NCBI RefSeq assembly: GCF_016925535.1
Contig: NZ_CP070496.1
Coordinates: 1,798,001-1,862,000 of the forward strand
Source of the DNA: Natronoglycomyces albus
GTDB lineage: Bacteria; Actinomycetota; Actinomycetes; Mycobacteriales; Micromonosporaceae
Direction: 5' to 3'
Length of the DNA: 64,000 bases
Below are positions 9,490 to 17,064 of the stretch, in pieces. The first letter of the stretch is position 1, and every line of letters begins with the position of its first letter. The notes under the pieces are model-generated. The model had not been told where the DNA came from and searched no databases. It worked only from the letters and a program-made list of their open reading frames with translations. Made by a program: the position numbers and the translations under genes.

Positions 9490-9519
9490 CCAATTAATAA
9501 CAGTGAATACTGGTATTGG
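9490..9519. promoter_or_regulatory. Putative operator between arsO and the second arsR
   Basis: Inverted repeat AATAACAGT (9496-9504) / ACTGGTATT (9509-9517) with one mismatch, enclosed by CCAAT (9490-9494) and ATTGG (9515-9519). Its position in the 108-bp divergent spacer is right for an ArsR site controlling both genes. The sequence differs clearly from the GATTGATTCGA site of the first arsR, implying separate regulation. Confidence 0.5.
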
Positions 9520-9543
9520 CAAGCGATGTGGTTTACTTGACCC

Positions 9544-9900
9544 ATGTCCAACGCTCGTGACCTCGCCTCTGCCACATCGGCCCTGCCGGCTGTCACCCAA
9601 CGAGCCCACAAGCTCGCACCCTGCTTCAAGGCACTCGCCGACGAGAACCGGCTAGCCCTGATCTTGCTGCTGGCCGAACGGCCTCACAGCGTCCGCGAAC
9701 TCACCGAGGCCACCGGGATGAGGCAAACCCTGGTCAGTCACCACCTGACGCCGCTACGGGAACAAGGACTCATCGTCGCCCAGCCCAAAGGCCGTAGCAA
9801 TATCTACTCACTTTGCTGCGATGCGTTGGAGGGCCCATTGAGAGAGCTCGCCGCATTGCTGCTCACTGATAGGGACGCTGAAGGAAACTGGCTGACCTGA
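9544..9900 (+). CDS. Second ArsR-family transcriptional regulator
   Basis: 118 residues: FKALADENRLALILLL, an HTH in TGMRQTLVSHHLTPLREQGLI and a wing around KGRSNIYSL. It lacks the CVCD motif of the first ArsR; possible metal ligands are Cys24 (APCFKAL) and the C-terminal LCCDAL pair, so the sensing site must be different. Divergent from arsO, which it probably controls. Arsenic or another thiophilic ligand is inferred from context only. Confidence 0.85.
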   Translation: MSNARDLASATSALPAVTQRAHKLAPCFKALADENRLALILLLAERPHSVRELTEATGMRQTLVSHHLTPLREQGLIVAQPKGRSNIYSLCCDALEGPLRELAALLLTDRDAEGNWLT

Positions 9901-10001
9901 GGGACATCGATCCTGCGCGGTTTTCGGACGCATGCGCGCCTGCGCGGAGGCTAATCCAGGTAGAGTGCGGTACTCATCAGTTACGCGAGAGGTTGTATCC
10001 A

Positions 10002-11099
10002 GTGTCGGACTCCAATCTGCGAACAGCATGGCTTGCCGATGAAATCCGAGCACAAGTCGCCTGTGGCCTGCACTATCCAGCAGATGAGGCAGACACCCGA
10101 CGATTGCTAGCCCTGCGAGATCTCGCAGCTACCTTGCTGGCAACGGTAGAAAAACGCGACGAGGGAACCCTGCGCACCTCATTTAGCCGTGACCAGGGAC
10201 TGCGCACGCCTTTGGTCGCGATCGCACTAGGACACGGCGACACCTGGCGCGCCACCTACCTTCGTGGCGACCACCTACTTGGGGACGTCCTCGATCGTCT
10301 GGAAAGCCACGGCACCCGAATAAATCGCGAACGCCTGCGAGTTGTCGACAGCCACAACCTCTCGCTAGCGATCCCACACACCTATATCCTCGCCTACCAG
10401 GCCGACCCGAGCGATACCTGGCCGTCAATGGAGGTCAACGAGCGGCTCTCCGAGACGCTAGGAGAACAAATAGATTCTGACCGGCTCAACGAGCTGGGGG
10501 CGCAGCTGCCTGAGAACGTCAGCCTCGAAACTGCCACTGTGTTGCGCCAAATCCACCAGCTCACCGCCACAGCAGCTCGCGAGAGCACCGATCGCCACAA
10601 CCAACATCGGTTCGCCTATCTGCGGCGGGCCACGGCAAGCTATGAGGTCGGGGCAGAGCCGCAAGCCCGTCTCGACGCGGGTGCTCTCAACGTCGCCACC
10701 CCAACCACAGGATCCGAAGCCGCCCTACTGCGCGGCGATCGCATACTACTGATGAAACGCTCTGACACCGGCCAATGGGCCATACCCGGCGGCGCCAGCG
10801 AAGTCGGAGAGTCCTCCGCGGCCACCGCGATCCGCGAAATGCGCGAAGAAACCGGACTCGACGTCACCGTCGACTCCCTACACAGCGTGCTCGACAATCG
10901 AGAAGTCTGCCAGGGGCCAACGGCGATCCACCTCATCGCCATCTGGCTGGTCACCCTCAAGAACCAGGCACAAGAACCAACCCGGACCGCTGAAGCGACT
11001 GACTTTGGTTGGTTCAATGCCTCCCAGATCGACGATGTGGATATGTTCGACGGCCACCGGTTCAAGGCCAAGGCGGTCCTGGATGGGGGACAACCATGA
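10002..11099 (+). CDS. NUDIX hydrolase with a helical N-terminal extension
   Basis: Start GTG 10002 is preferred over TTG 9993 because GAGAGG lies at a normal distance upstream. Residues 1 to about 200 are polar and helical with no family I recognise. The C-terminal third is a NUDIX domain with a complete box, GASEVGESSAATAIREMREE followed by TGL, preceded by RILLMKRSDTGQWAIPGG. Such proteins cleave nucleoside diphosphates linked to another group; the substrate is unknown. It overlaps the following acetyltransferase by 4 bp, so the two are co-transcribed. Confidence 0.82.
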   Translation: MSDSNLRTAWLADEIRAQVACGLHYPADEADTRRLLALRDLAATLLATVEKRDEGTLRTSFSRDQGLRTPLVAIALGHGDTWRATYLRGDHLLGDVLDRLESHGTRINRERLRVVDSHNLSLAIPHTYILAYQADPSDTWPSMEVNERLSETLGEQIDSDRLNELGAQLPENVSLETATVLRQIHQLTATAARESTDRHNQHRFAYLRRATASYEVGAEPQARLDAGALNVATPTTGSEAALLRGDRILLMKRSDTGQWAIPGGASEVGESSAATAIREMREETGLDVTVDSLHSVLDNREVCQGPTAIHLIAIWLVTLKNQAQEPTRTAEATDFGWFNASQIDDVDMFDGHRFKAKAVLDGGQP

Positions 11100-11863
11100 A
11101 CGGGACAGCCAACGCACGCGCCATCGAAGCCGTGATCACCGCGAAGATGTCCTTCGATTTCGCCTCAGCTAGTGGGGTTTTCTCCGGGGCGCACATGCAG
11201 TCCTTTGGCGGGACGGTCGCCACCAAGCTGCCCGAACTGGGCCATCTTCCGCAATACAACAAAGCCCGTGGCTTCGGAGCCGACGAACTACACCTGCTGC
11301 CAGACATCATCGACTACTACCGCGAAAGCGACCTTGCCGCCGCCATCGAAGTCTGGGAAGACGACGTGAATGAAGAAGTGGCCACTGCGCTGCGAGACGT
11401 GGGCCTGCACCCGCGAGATCACCTAGTTACGCTTCACGCGCCGCTACCGGGAAGCACGAGATCTCACACCGTTGAAGTGCGAGAAACCGAATCCGACGAG
11501 GAGTATCTGGACATCCTCTTCGCCGGCTATGAAGTCCGACGAGAACAGGCACACTTCCGCTCGATGCTGACAATCGAACACACCACGGCCGAGCTGAGAC
11601 GATATCTTGCCTTCGTCGAGGGCACACCGGCGGCGGCGGGGGCGCTGTTCATGCGCGCCGGTACAGGTCTCCTGGCAGGGGCGGCCACTATCCCTCAACT
11701 GCGGGCTAAGGGTTGCCAGAGTGCCTTGATCGGCCGCCGGATGGCCGACGCGGCATCGGCTGGGTGCGATTTGGTCGTCGTCACCGCCGCGGAAGATTCG
11801 CCCAGCCATATCAACCTACGTCGCCAATTTAGGACCACCCATCGGCGAACAGTGTGGCGATAA
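11096..11863 (+). CDS. GNAT-type acetyltransferase-like protein
   Basis: 255 residues from ATG 11096, overlapping the NUDIX stop. The C-terminal half looks like a GNAT fold: GAALFMRAGTGLLAGAATIPQLRAKG followed by QSALIGRRMADA resembles the acetyl-CoA loop (Q/RxxGxA-type, here degenerate), then CDLVVVTAAEDSPSHINLRRQFRTTHRRTVW matches the usual SxxNxxRxGF ending with the Gly missing. The acceptor is unknown. The missing Gly might indicate a small deletion near the end. Confidence 0.65.
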   Translation: MNGTANARAIEAVITAKMSFDFASASGVFSGAHMQSFGGTVATKLPELGHLPQYNKARGFGADELHLLPDIIDYYRESDLAAAIEVWEDDVNEEVATALRDVGLHPRDHLVTLHAPLPGSTRSHTVEVRETESDEEYLDILFAGYEVRREQAHFRSMLTIEHTTAELRRYLAFVEGTPAAAGALFMRAGTGLLAGAATIPQLRAKGCQSALIGRRMADAASAGCDLVVVTAAEDSPSHINLRRQFRTTHRRTVWR

Positions 11864-11873
11864 GTAAACCAGC

Positions 11874-11973
11874 GAGGCTCACACACAAGGCACTTGCGGC
11901 GTTCTCCTCGGCTAGTTCGCCTGCCTAAACTTCGCCCCTCGCGGTCTTGAATTCGCACTTTTGCATAAGCCTC
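11874..11973. repeat. 100-bp element with terminal inverted repeats, copy B
   Basis: Related to 1115-1213 (about 72 percent by hand). The right end CACTTTTGCATAAGCCTC is well kept and the left end is decayed to GAGGCTCACACACAAGG. It lies between the stop of the acetyltransferase and the likely start of the next gene at 12021, so it may carry or disturb that gene's promoter. Confidence 0.55.
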
Positions 11974-12020
11974 AGCGTCATCTTGACCAGCAGAGCCAGG
12001 GAAGGGGGATAATCGACTTT

Positions 12021-12872
12021 GTGACCGCTACGGACTACTTCCTTTTGAGCCTGGGCCTCGCAGGCGTCGCAGGTGCGATCATCGCGCCCTGGTGGTTCAT
12101 TGCGGCCGCATACCGCCGGGCCTGGAGCGCCGGAAGGCCCACTCAGGACCCCGATCTGATCGACTGGGGGCATCGCCATGGCTGCACTTATTCGAAACAA
12201 GACGACCGCTGGCTTGAGATCAGTGACGCGGCCCCGCTGCGAAAGGTCGACCCACAAGAAGTACAGCGAACCGATGGCGACGTCGTGTACTTGGACGATG
12301 TGGAATGGGCGTTCTTTAACACGAAGCGCAACGTGGTCGAAGAACATGCCAACGACGTTCTAGTCCGTAACCGCGAAGGCCAGAGGTTTGTCGCGTTCAC
12401 CCACGGCCCGATCGTGGGTAAGCCGAGCGTCAAGACCCCTGGAGCGCAAGCCGTGGTGGCGGTCGAGATGGAACGTGAGGTGCCTTTCCTCTTGGTCATG
12501 CATAAAGTGGGCCCTTTGCGGCTACTGGAGTCAGCCGAAAGCAAACTAACGTCGCCTCCATTCGATTCTGCCCAGCTGGACTTCAACATCCGCTACCTGG
12601 TCCAGGGAGCGGATGAAGAATTCACCCGCGCATTTCTTAACGTTGAGAACATGGACTGGCTGCAACAGAGCCCCACATTCCATGTGCCGGGCCGAGGCCG
12701 AGGCGCTCTGGTGGCTCATGGCAGATGGGCATACTTCATCACCGCCGAACCACCGGTTCCCGATCTGTTGCATGATCGACTGGCCCTGGTCAAGGAATTC
12801 ACCCAACGCCTCCTCTCGGCATCGTCGGCGGAGCAGGTCAGCGGCACGAACGAGCCGGAGAACAACGTCTAA
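12021..12872 (+). CDS. Membrane-anchored protein of unknown function
   Basis: 283 residues from GTG 12021. An ATG at 11961 is in frame but lies inside repeat copy B, and a GGGGG ribosome-binding site at about 12005 favours the GTG. One N-terminal transmembrane helix (FLLSLGLAGVAGAIIAPWWFIAAAY) is followed by a roughly 230-residue soluble domain rich in beta-strand patterns and aromatic residues. I do not recognise the fold. It is followed by a convergent HAD gene. Confidence 0.7.
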   Translation: MTATDYFLLSLGLAGVAGAIIAPWWFIAAAYRRAWSAGRPTQDPDLIDWGHRHGCTYSKQDDRWLEISDAAPLRKVDPQEVQRTDGDVVYLDDVEWAFFNTKRNVVEEHANDVLVRNREGQRFVAFTHGPIVGKPSVKTPGAQAVVAVEMEREVPFLLVMHKVGPLRLLESAESKLTSPPFDSAQLDFNIRYLVQGADEEFTRAFLNVENMDWLQQSPTFHVPGRGRGALVAHGRWAYFITAEPPVPDLLHDRLALVKEFTQRLLSASSAEQVSGTNEPENNV

Positions 12873-12936
12873 CGACCGTGGCACCCACAACCACGATCAT
12901 GATTAGACGGTCGATCACGGTGGACTCCCGGCTGAT

Positions 12937-13599
12937 TCACCAGGCGCCGATCCAGTTGCGCAGTTGCGGGCTCTGCAAAGATGTGACCACTAGCTCGGCG
13001 GGAAAGTCGAAGTGTTCGAGCGTGGGGACGGCGACAAGCTTCATTCCGGCGGCGCGTGCCGCGCGTGCGCCGGTCATCGAATCCTCAAAGGCCAGTGAAT
13101 CTTCGGGGGAGAAACCAAGTAGCTCGCACGCCCGGGCGTACATATCCGGCGCAGGCTTGGGATTGCCGACCTCGTCGGCGGCGATGACGACAGGGAACAC
13201 CTGGGCAAAGCCTCCACGTCGCAACGTCACCTCGAGCAGCGAGCGCGGGGAGTTGCTGGCGACGGCGACCGGGACCTTATCCGCGATGAGTTTAACGAGT
13301 TCGTGTGCGCCCGGCATGGCTTCGGCCTGGGTCGCGATGACATCGGTGACCAGCTCTAGCTGTTCTTCGATTAGCGCGGGACCGGAGTTCGGTTCGTTGA
13401 ACATGACCGCCATTGCCTCACTGGCCGCTGCGACTGACTTGCCGATGACCTTGGCCTTCTGCTCGGGCCCGAACGGCAGGCCACGGCGGGCGAACATCTG
13501 AGTTTCGGCGACCGTCCAGCATGGCTCGGTGTCCATGAGGAGGCCATCGCAGTCGAAGACGACGGCGGATGGTGACCAGTCCAGCAGCGTGAAGTTCAT
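12937..13599 (-). CDS. HAD-superfamily hydrolase, beta-phosphoglucomutase/phosphatase type
   Basis: 220 residues with all HAD motifs: DCDGLLMDTEP (16-26; nucleophile Asp16 and acid Asp18), a VAVASNSPRS Ser motif, Lys in NPKPAPDMY, and FEDSMTGARAARAAGM as motif IV. The cap domain lies between residues 20 and 90. Probably a sugar-phosphate or small phosphoester phosphatase; the substrate is not predictable. Convergent with the preceding gene. Confidence 0.88.
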   Translation of the reverse strand: MNFTLLDWSPSAVVFDCDGLLMDTEPCWTVAETQMFARRGLPFGPEQKAKVIGKSVAAASEAMAVMFNEPNSGPALIEEQLELVTDVIATQAEAMPGAHELVKLIADKVPVAVASNSPRSLLEVTLRRGGFAQVFPVVIAADEVGNPKPAPDMYARACELLGFSPEDSLAFEDSMTGARAARAAGMKLVAVPTLEHFDFPAELVVTSLQSPQLRNWIGAW

Positions 13600-13693
13600 G
13601 ACTGGATGCTAGCTGAGCCGGTAAGTCATGGCCCGGACGTGGTGTTTGCTGTGGATGGTGAGGCGCTGGCCGGATGGTGTTTTCCGCTAGGGC

Positions 13694-13737
13694 CACTTGT
13701 GCCCGGCTCAGCCGCGCGACTGAGCCGGGCACAAGTG
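13694..13737 (-). terminator. Long hairpin terminator
   Basis: An 18-bp perfect stem, CACTTGTGCCCGGCTCAG and its complement, with an 8-base loop. It lies 9 bp beyond the stop of the leftward gene 13747-14094. It has no long U tract, as is common in high-GC actinobacteria. Confidence 0.7.
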
Positions 13738-13746
13738 TTGTTCGGC

Positions 13747-14094
13747 TTATAGGTCGTGGTTTTCTGATAGGTGTAGAAGGAAGTTGGCCCGGAAGCGGGT
13801 GAGCCCTTCGGCTGCGGGGCCGAAGACATACCATTGAATCCACCATCCGCCTTTGGGCGTCAGGTAGGCGCGGCCGATGGGCTTGTCTGTGCGGGTCTCG
13901 GTGCGCATGATCTCGATGGAGTCTCCCCGGGCCGAGCCGTAGAGGTAGAAGTAGTCGTTCTCGTTGAGAAAGCGACCGTAGTACTTATCAGGTTTGACGT
14001 TGGCTCCCCAGGTGTGGAGTCCGAACCGGTGTCGGTTGGCCGCCAGCGATACGGTTGTATTGGCGCTGCGGGTTAGCCGGATGCGTGGCCTCAT
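13747..14094 (-). CDS. Hypothetical protein, second gene of a two-gene operon
   Basis: 115 residues from ATG 14094, with AAGGAG 6 bases upstream lying inside the end of the preceding gene. Rich in Arg and aromatic residues: RFGLHTWGANVKPDKYYGRFLNENDY, then GGWWIQWYVFGPAAEGLTRFRANFL. Likely a small soluble beta-rich protein. No family recognised. The ATGA overlap with the upstream gene implies translational coupling and possibly a complex. Confidence 0.65.
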   Translation of the reverse strand: MRPRIRLTRSANTTVSLAANRHRFGLHTWGANVKPDKYYGRFLNENDYFYLYGSARGDSIEIMRTETRTDKPIGRAYLTPKGGWWIQWYVFGPAAEGLTRFRANFLLHLSENHDL

Positions 14095-14393
14095 ACGGGC
14101 TCCTTCATGGCGGGGTCGCAGTTTTCGGTAACGAGTTCGCCGATGGCGTCGTGCCATTGGCTCGGGTAGCCAGAAAACGGCGTTTCCCATTCGATGCCGA
14201 GGATGCGGCCGCGTTGGATGAGGATGGTGGCGACGCGGATGGGCATGCTGTGCCCTTGCATAGTCAGGGCGAGCGCCGAGCCGCGTTCGGGATGCGGCGA
14301 CACCATGTAAGTGTCGAAGTTGTACACAAACTCCACCACGGCGTCGCTGGTTGTCTTTTCGGCCTTGGCGGGACGGTCGTGGGTGTCATTCAT
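14091..14393 (-). CDS. Hypothetical protein, first gene of a two-gene operon
   Basis: 100 residues from ATG 14393. The frame stays open upstream to 14573, and an alternative ATG exists at 14432, so the start is uncertain and has no clear ribosome-binding site. The sequence includes VVEFVYNFDTYMVSPHPERG and ATILIQRGRILGIEWETPF. No family recognised. It shares an operon with the following gene and lies divergent from an XRE regulator, but nothing shows a functional tie. Confidence 0.55.
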   Translation of the reverse strand: MNDTHDRPAKAEKTTSDAVVEFVYNFDTYMVSPHPERGSALALTMQGHSMPIRVATILIQRGRILGIEWETPFSGYPSQWHDAIGELVTENCDPAMKEPV

Positions 14394-14818
14394 CGCGTGT
14401 GGCCAAAGAACTGAGTCGAAACATGAACTCATGACGCGCCCGATGAGTGAAGCGTCGCGAACATGACAGTAGAGTCGGTGAAGACATCTCGAAACTCGCT
14501 TTCGTTGTGTCGGAGGCGGCCGCTGAATAGTTTGCAGACCGTGCAGCGGCCGCCGTCTCATCGCTGGTTGCAAGCCACGTCTGTTGTCAGGAAACGGTTC
14601 CTGAACAGCAGGTCAGCGCCAACGTGGTTCTGGGAAGCTCAACCGATCACCAGCGGGATACGGCCGAGAGTCTATGCCCCGAATGAGGAACATATCCTGA
14701 CGATACGGCCATGTTGTTGCAACAGAAAGAGATTGAAACCCAGTTAGTTTGATCGGGTTCAAATGACCGGACAAGTTGAGATCCAAGTCGGTGTTGAATT
14801 CGTGGCAAACTGCTATGC
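14394..14818. other. 425-bp divergent spacer
   Basis: Separates the unknown two-gene operon (leftward) from the XRE regulator (rightward). It contains a GC-rich hairpin at 14515-14554 with arms GGCGGCCGCTG and CAGCGGCCGCC and an 18-base loop. No credible gene is seen; the open frame at 14463-14747 has a Ser/Arg/Pro composition typical of out-of-frame reading. Confidence 0.4.
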
Positions 14819-15640
14819 ATGAGCAACTCTCCTCAAATCGCGCGGTCGATTCTCGGCCAGCAGCTTAGAAAATTTCGGAAGAGAGCGGGCATTGGAGTCG
14901 CTGAGGCTTGTCGAGAGACGGGTATTTCGGAGTCGAAGCTTCGTAAACTTGAAAACGGAACGAACGATGCCGTCAAACTCCCCGACATTTATGCCTGCGG
15001 CACTGTCTATGGCTGCTCAAGCTACGAGGTATCACATCTGAAAGATCTGGCGCTGGGTGCGGACCAGGCGGGCTGGTACCACCCCTATGACGTTCCCACC
15101 GAGTTCGCGCACTTCATCGAGCTGGAAGGCGCAGCTAGAACGATCCACATCAATGAGATGGAAGTGGTCACGGGTCTGTTCCAGATTCCTGAGTACATCG
15201 AAGCTCTACGTGCGAGTGCCACCGACCAGGAGCAAGCAGTTGACTCAAGCTTCAGAACTTTGAGACAACGCCGGGTCTTGGACAGCGTGGACCCGCCGGA
15301 AGTCACTTATGTGACTAGTGAGAGCACGCTGAGGCGGCAGGTAGGAGGGCGGGAAGTCGCGCAAGCTCAGCTTCGTCACTTGGTGGTAATGGCTGAGAGG
15401 CCGAACATCTCGATCCATGTGGTGCCCTTTGCGGCAGGGGATTACCCAGCGATGATTTCACCATTCATAGTCTTCCAGTTCGACTCCGAGTTCCCCTCAG
15501 TCGTATATATGGAATACGGTTACGGCAGCCGGTACGAAGAGGGCGAATGCGTTAACTACCAGCTGGACGTCCTGAAGCGTACGATGCCTAGCGCAAAACC
15601 TATTGGGGAGTTCGTCAATGAAGCTAACCTCTTGGCGTAA
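14819..15640 (+). CDS. XRE-family regulator with DUF5753 ligand/partner domain
   Basis: 273 residues. The N-terminal HTH (about 10-65) reads LGQQLRKFRKRAGIGVAEAC, then TGISESKLRKLENG. The C-terminal DUF5753 part includes GLFQIPEYIEALRA, RQRRVLDSVDPPEVTYVTSESTL and FIVFQFDSEFPSVVYMEY. This family is typically followed by a DUF397 gene, as here, and the pairs act as regulators of morphological or antibiotic programmes in streptomycete-like bacteria. No clear SD is seen before the ATG. Confidence 0.9.
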   Translation: MSNSPQIARSILGQQLRKFRKRAGIGVAEACRETGISESKLRKLENGTNDAVKLPDIYACGTVYGCSSYEVSHLKDLALGADQAGWYHPYDVPTEFAHFIELEGAARTIHINEMEVVTGLFQIPEYIEALRASATDQEQAVDSSFRTLRQRRVLDSVDPPEVTYVTSESTLRRQVGGREVAQAQLRHLVVMAERPNISIHVVPFAAGDYPAMISPFIVFQFDSEFPSVVYMEYGYGSRYEEGECVNYQLDVLKRTMPSAKPIGEFVNEANLLA

Positions 15641-15983
15641 AAGCAGCCGCAGCAGTAACAGTGGACCTGACCAAACGTGTGTTGAGTCCCGGCTTGCCGA
15701 GGTGAACCAGCAGTTCAGGGACTCGAAGCTTGGTGACTCTTCGCCGATTTTCACCGTGGCGAAGTCCGACTTTGCTGCCCTTCTGAACCACGTCAAGTTA
15801 CCCTCGCAACGTATGAAAGTAGGGCCGCGCGAAGCGCGGCCCTTGTGTTGTCTTGCGGTTGCGTTTGGCTCTTCTTCTCGTCTTAGCCGTTCAGCAGATG
15901 CGCCGCGTGGCGGCCTGCGGCTGCGGCGGCCACGAAGTAGCCACGGTCGCGGTCTAGCCCACGTCCCATCGTGGAGAGCCTGA
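15618..15983 (+). CDS. DUF397 protein with no stop at the usual position
   Basis: Starts at ATG 15618, inside the end of the XRE gene, with GGGGAG 8 bases upstream. Residues 1-59 are a DUF397 domain: WRKSSRSSNSGPDQTCVESR and FRDSKLGDSSPIFTVAKSDF followed by AALL. DUF397 proteins normally stop a few residues later. Here the frame continues 60 residues through a hairpin terminator (15822-15842) and 101 bp into the antisense end of the next gene. The tail is Arg/Ser-rich and unlikely to be functional. Confidence 0.7.
   Translation: MKLTSWRKSSRSSNSGPDQTCVESRLAEVNQQFRDSKLGDSSPIFTVAKSDFAALLNHVKLPSQRMKVGPREARPLCCLAVAFGSSSRLSRSADAPRGGLRLRRPRSSHGRGLAHVPSWRA
15822..15842. terminator. Hairpin terminator inside the DUF397 reading frame
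   Basis: GGGCCGCGC-GAA-GCGCGGCCC, a 9-bp stem with a tight loop followed by TTGTGTTGTCTT. It can serve both the XRE/DUF397 pair and the convergent DUF3866 gene. A transcript ending here would contain no in-frame stop for the DUF397 gene. Confidence 0.7.
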
Positions 15984-16965
15984 CGGGCAGTTTTTCCATT
16001 TCCTCCACCAGGCCGTCGGTGTTGATCTGGATCTGTCGATGCCGCTGGGGCAGCTGGGCCAGCTGGGCGCGGATCTTCGCTTCCCATTCTTTTGGCAGTT
16101 CGGCGGGCACGGGCACGTCGGCCCCGGCGAGGGCGACCTTCCCATAGGCGGTCATGGAGTGGTGCGAGATGCCCTGGTGTCGTTCGCGCGCGTCGCCCTC
16201 CGAGATGCGCAGACTCGCCACAGGCCGTCCCGATAGCACGGCGGCGGCGTTGATGGCCTCACCGGCGGCGGTGCCGGAGAAGCCCCAGCGCGTCCCGGTC
16301 CCAAGGTTCCCCGGCCCTTGCGCCACGATGGCGATATCAGCCTCGGACACGACCTTCGCGGCTATGAGAGCGTTGTGAACATTCGTAGCCTCAAGCTCGC
16401 CGCCGAAGCACTGGCCTGCGGTGATAACGACTTCGATCCAGTCGCTTAGCTGATCGAGGCTCTTGGAGAACCACGAGGGCAGCGACCCGCCGTCGGTCAT
16501 GATGTAGGCGACCCTCGTTCCAGGCCTGGTGGCGGTGATCCCAGCCAGAATCGGAGCGAGCGCCGAATGGAGGTCGGCGACGACGACGGGCATACCGTCC
16601 AACGAGTCACACGATTCGACAGCCTCCCTGTATGGCGAGTCATCCTCGTCCACGGCAAGCGTCATCGCCTGCATGGGGGTGTAGCGGGCCTTGACGATGT
16701 GTCCGACGTTTTCCGGGTCGGCCGGAAGCCGGTCCACGTTGGCGACGACCATCGCGTATCCGCCTGTGCCCAGCCCTTTGGCTATGGCGTTGCAGTTGAG
16801 CAGTAGCCGGTCTCCTACCTGGGCTTGCCCCACAAGCTTGGTATAGGCCAACGCCTTGACCTGGAGCGCATCCTCGCCCTGGCGTGCCTCGGTGTTAACG
16901 GTGAGTTCCTGGCAGCCATTCCAGCCGCCTCGAATGCCCTCTACGGTGCCGTATCGCCATCTCAT
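15883..16965 (-). CDS. DUF3866 family protein
   Basis: 360 residues from ATG 16965 (GTG 16968 is also possible). The N-terminus MRWRYGTVEGIRGGWNG and the block GDRLLLNCNAIAKGLGTGGYAMVVA are typical of actinobacterial DUF3866 proteins. Later blocks are VAYIMTDGGSLPSWFS, GQCFGGELEATNVHNALIAA and GPGNLGTGTRWGFSG. The function is unknown. Convergent with the XRE/DUF397 pair and divergent from pafB. Confidence 0.85.
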   Translation of the reverse strand: MRWRYGTVEGIRGGWNGCQELTVNTEARQGEDALQVKALAYTKLVGQAQVGDRLLLNCNAIAKGLGTGGYAMVVANVDRLPADPENVGHIVKARYTPMQAMTLAVDEDDSPYREAVESCDSLDGMPVVVADLHSALAPILAGITATRPGTRVAYIMTDGGSLPSWFSKSLDQLSDWIEVVITAGQCFGGELEATNVHNALIAAKVVSEADIAIVAQGPGNLGTGTRWGFSGTAAGEAINAAAVLSGRPVASLRISEGDARERHQGISHHSMTAYGKVALAGADVPVPAELPKEWEAKIRAQLAQLPQRHRQIQINTDGLVEEMEKLPVRLSTMGRGLDRDRGYFVAAAAAGRHAAHLLNG

Positions 16966-17064
16966 CACGGGCTTGGACGCTACCAGGCCGACCAGATGGA
17001 ATTCCCATGAGCACCGGGGCGCATTCCTGTGGTGAAGTCACGCGCGAGAGCATAGGGTAGTACC

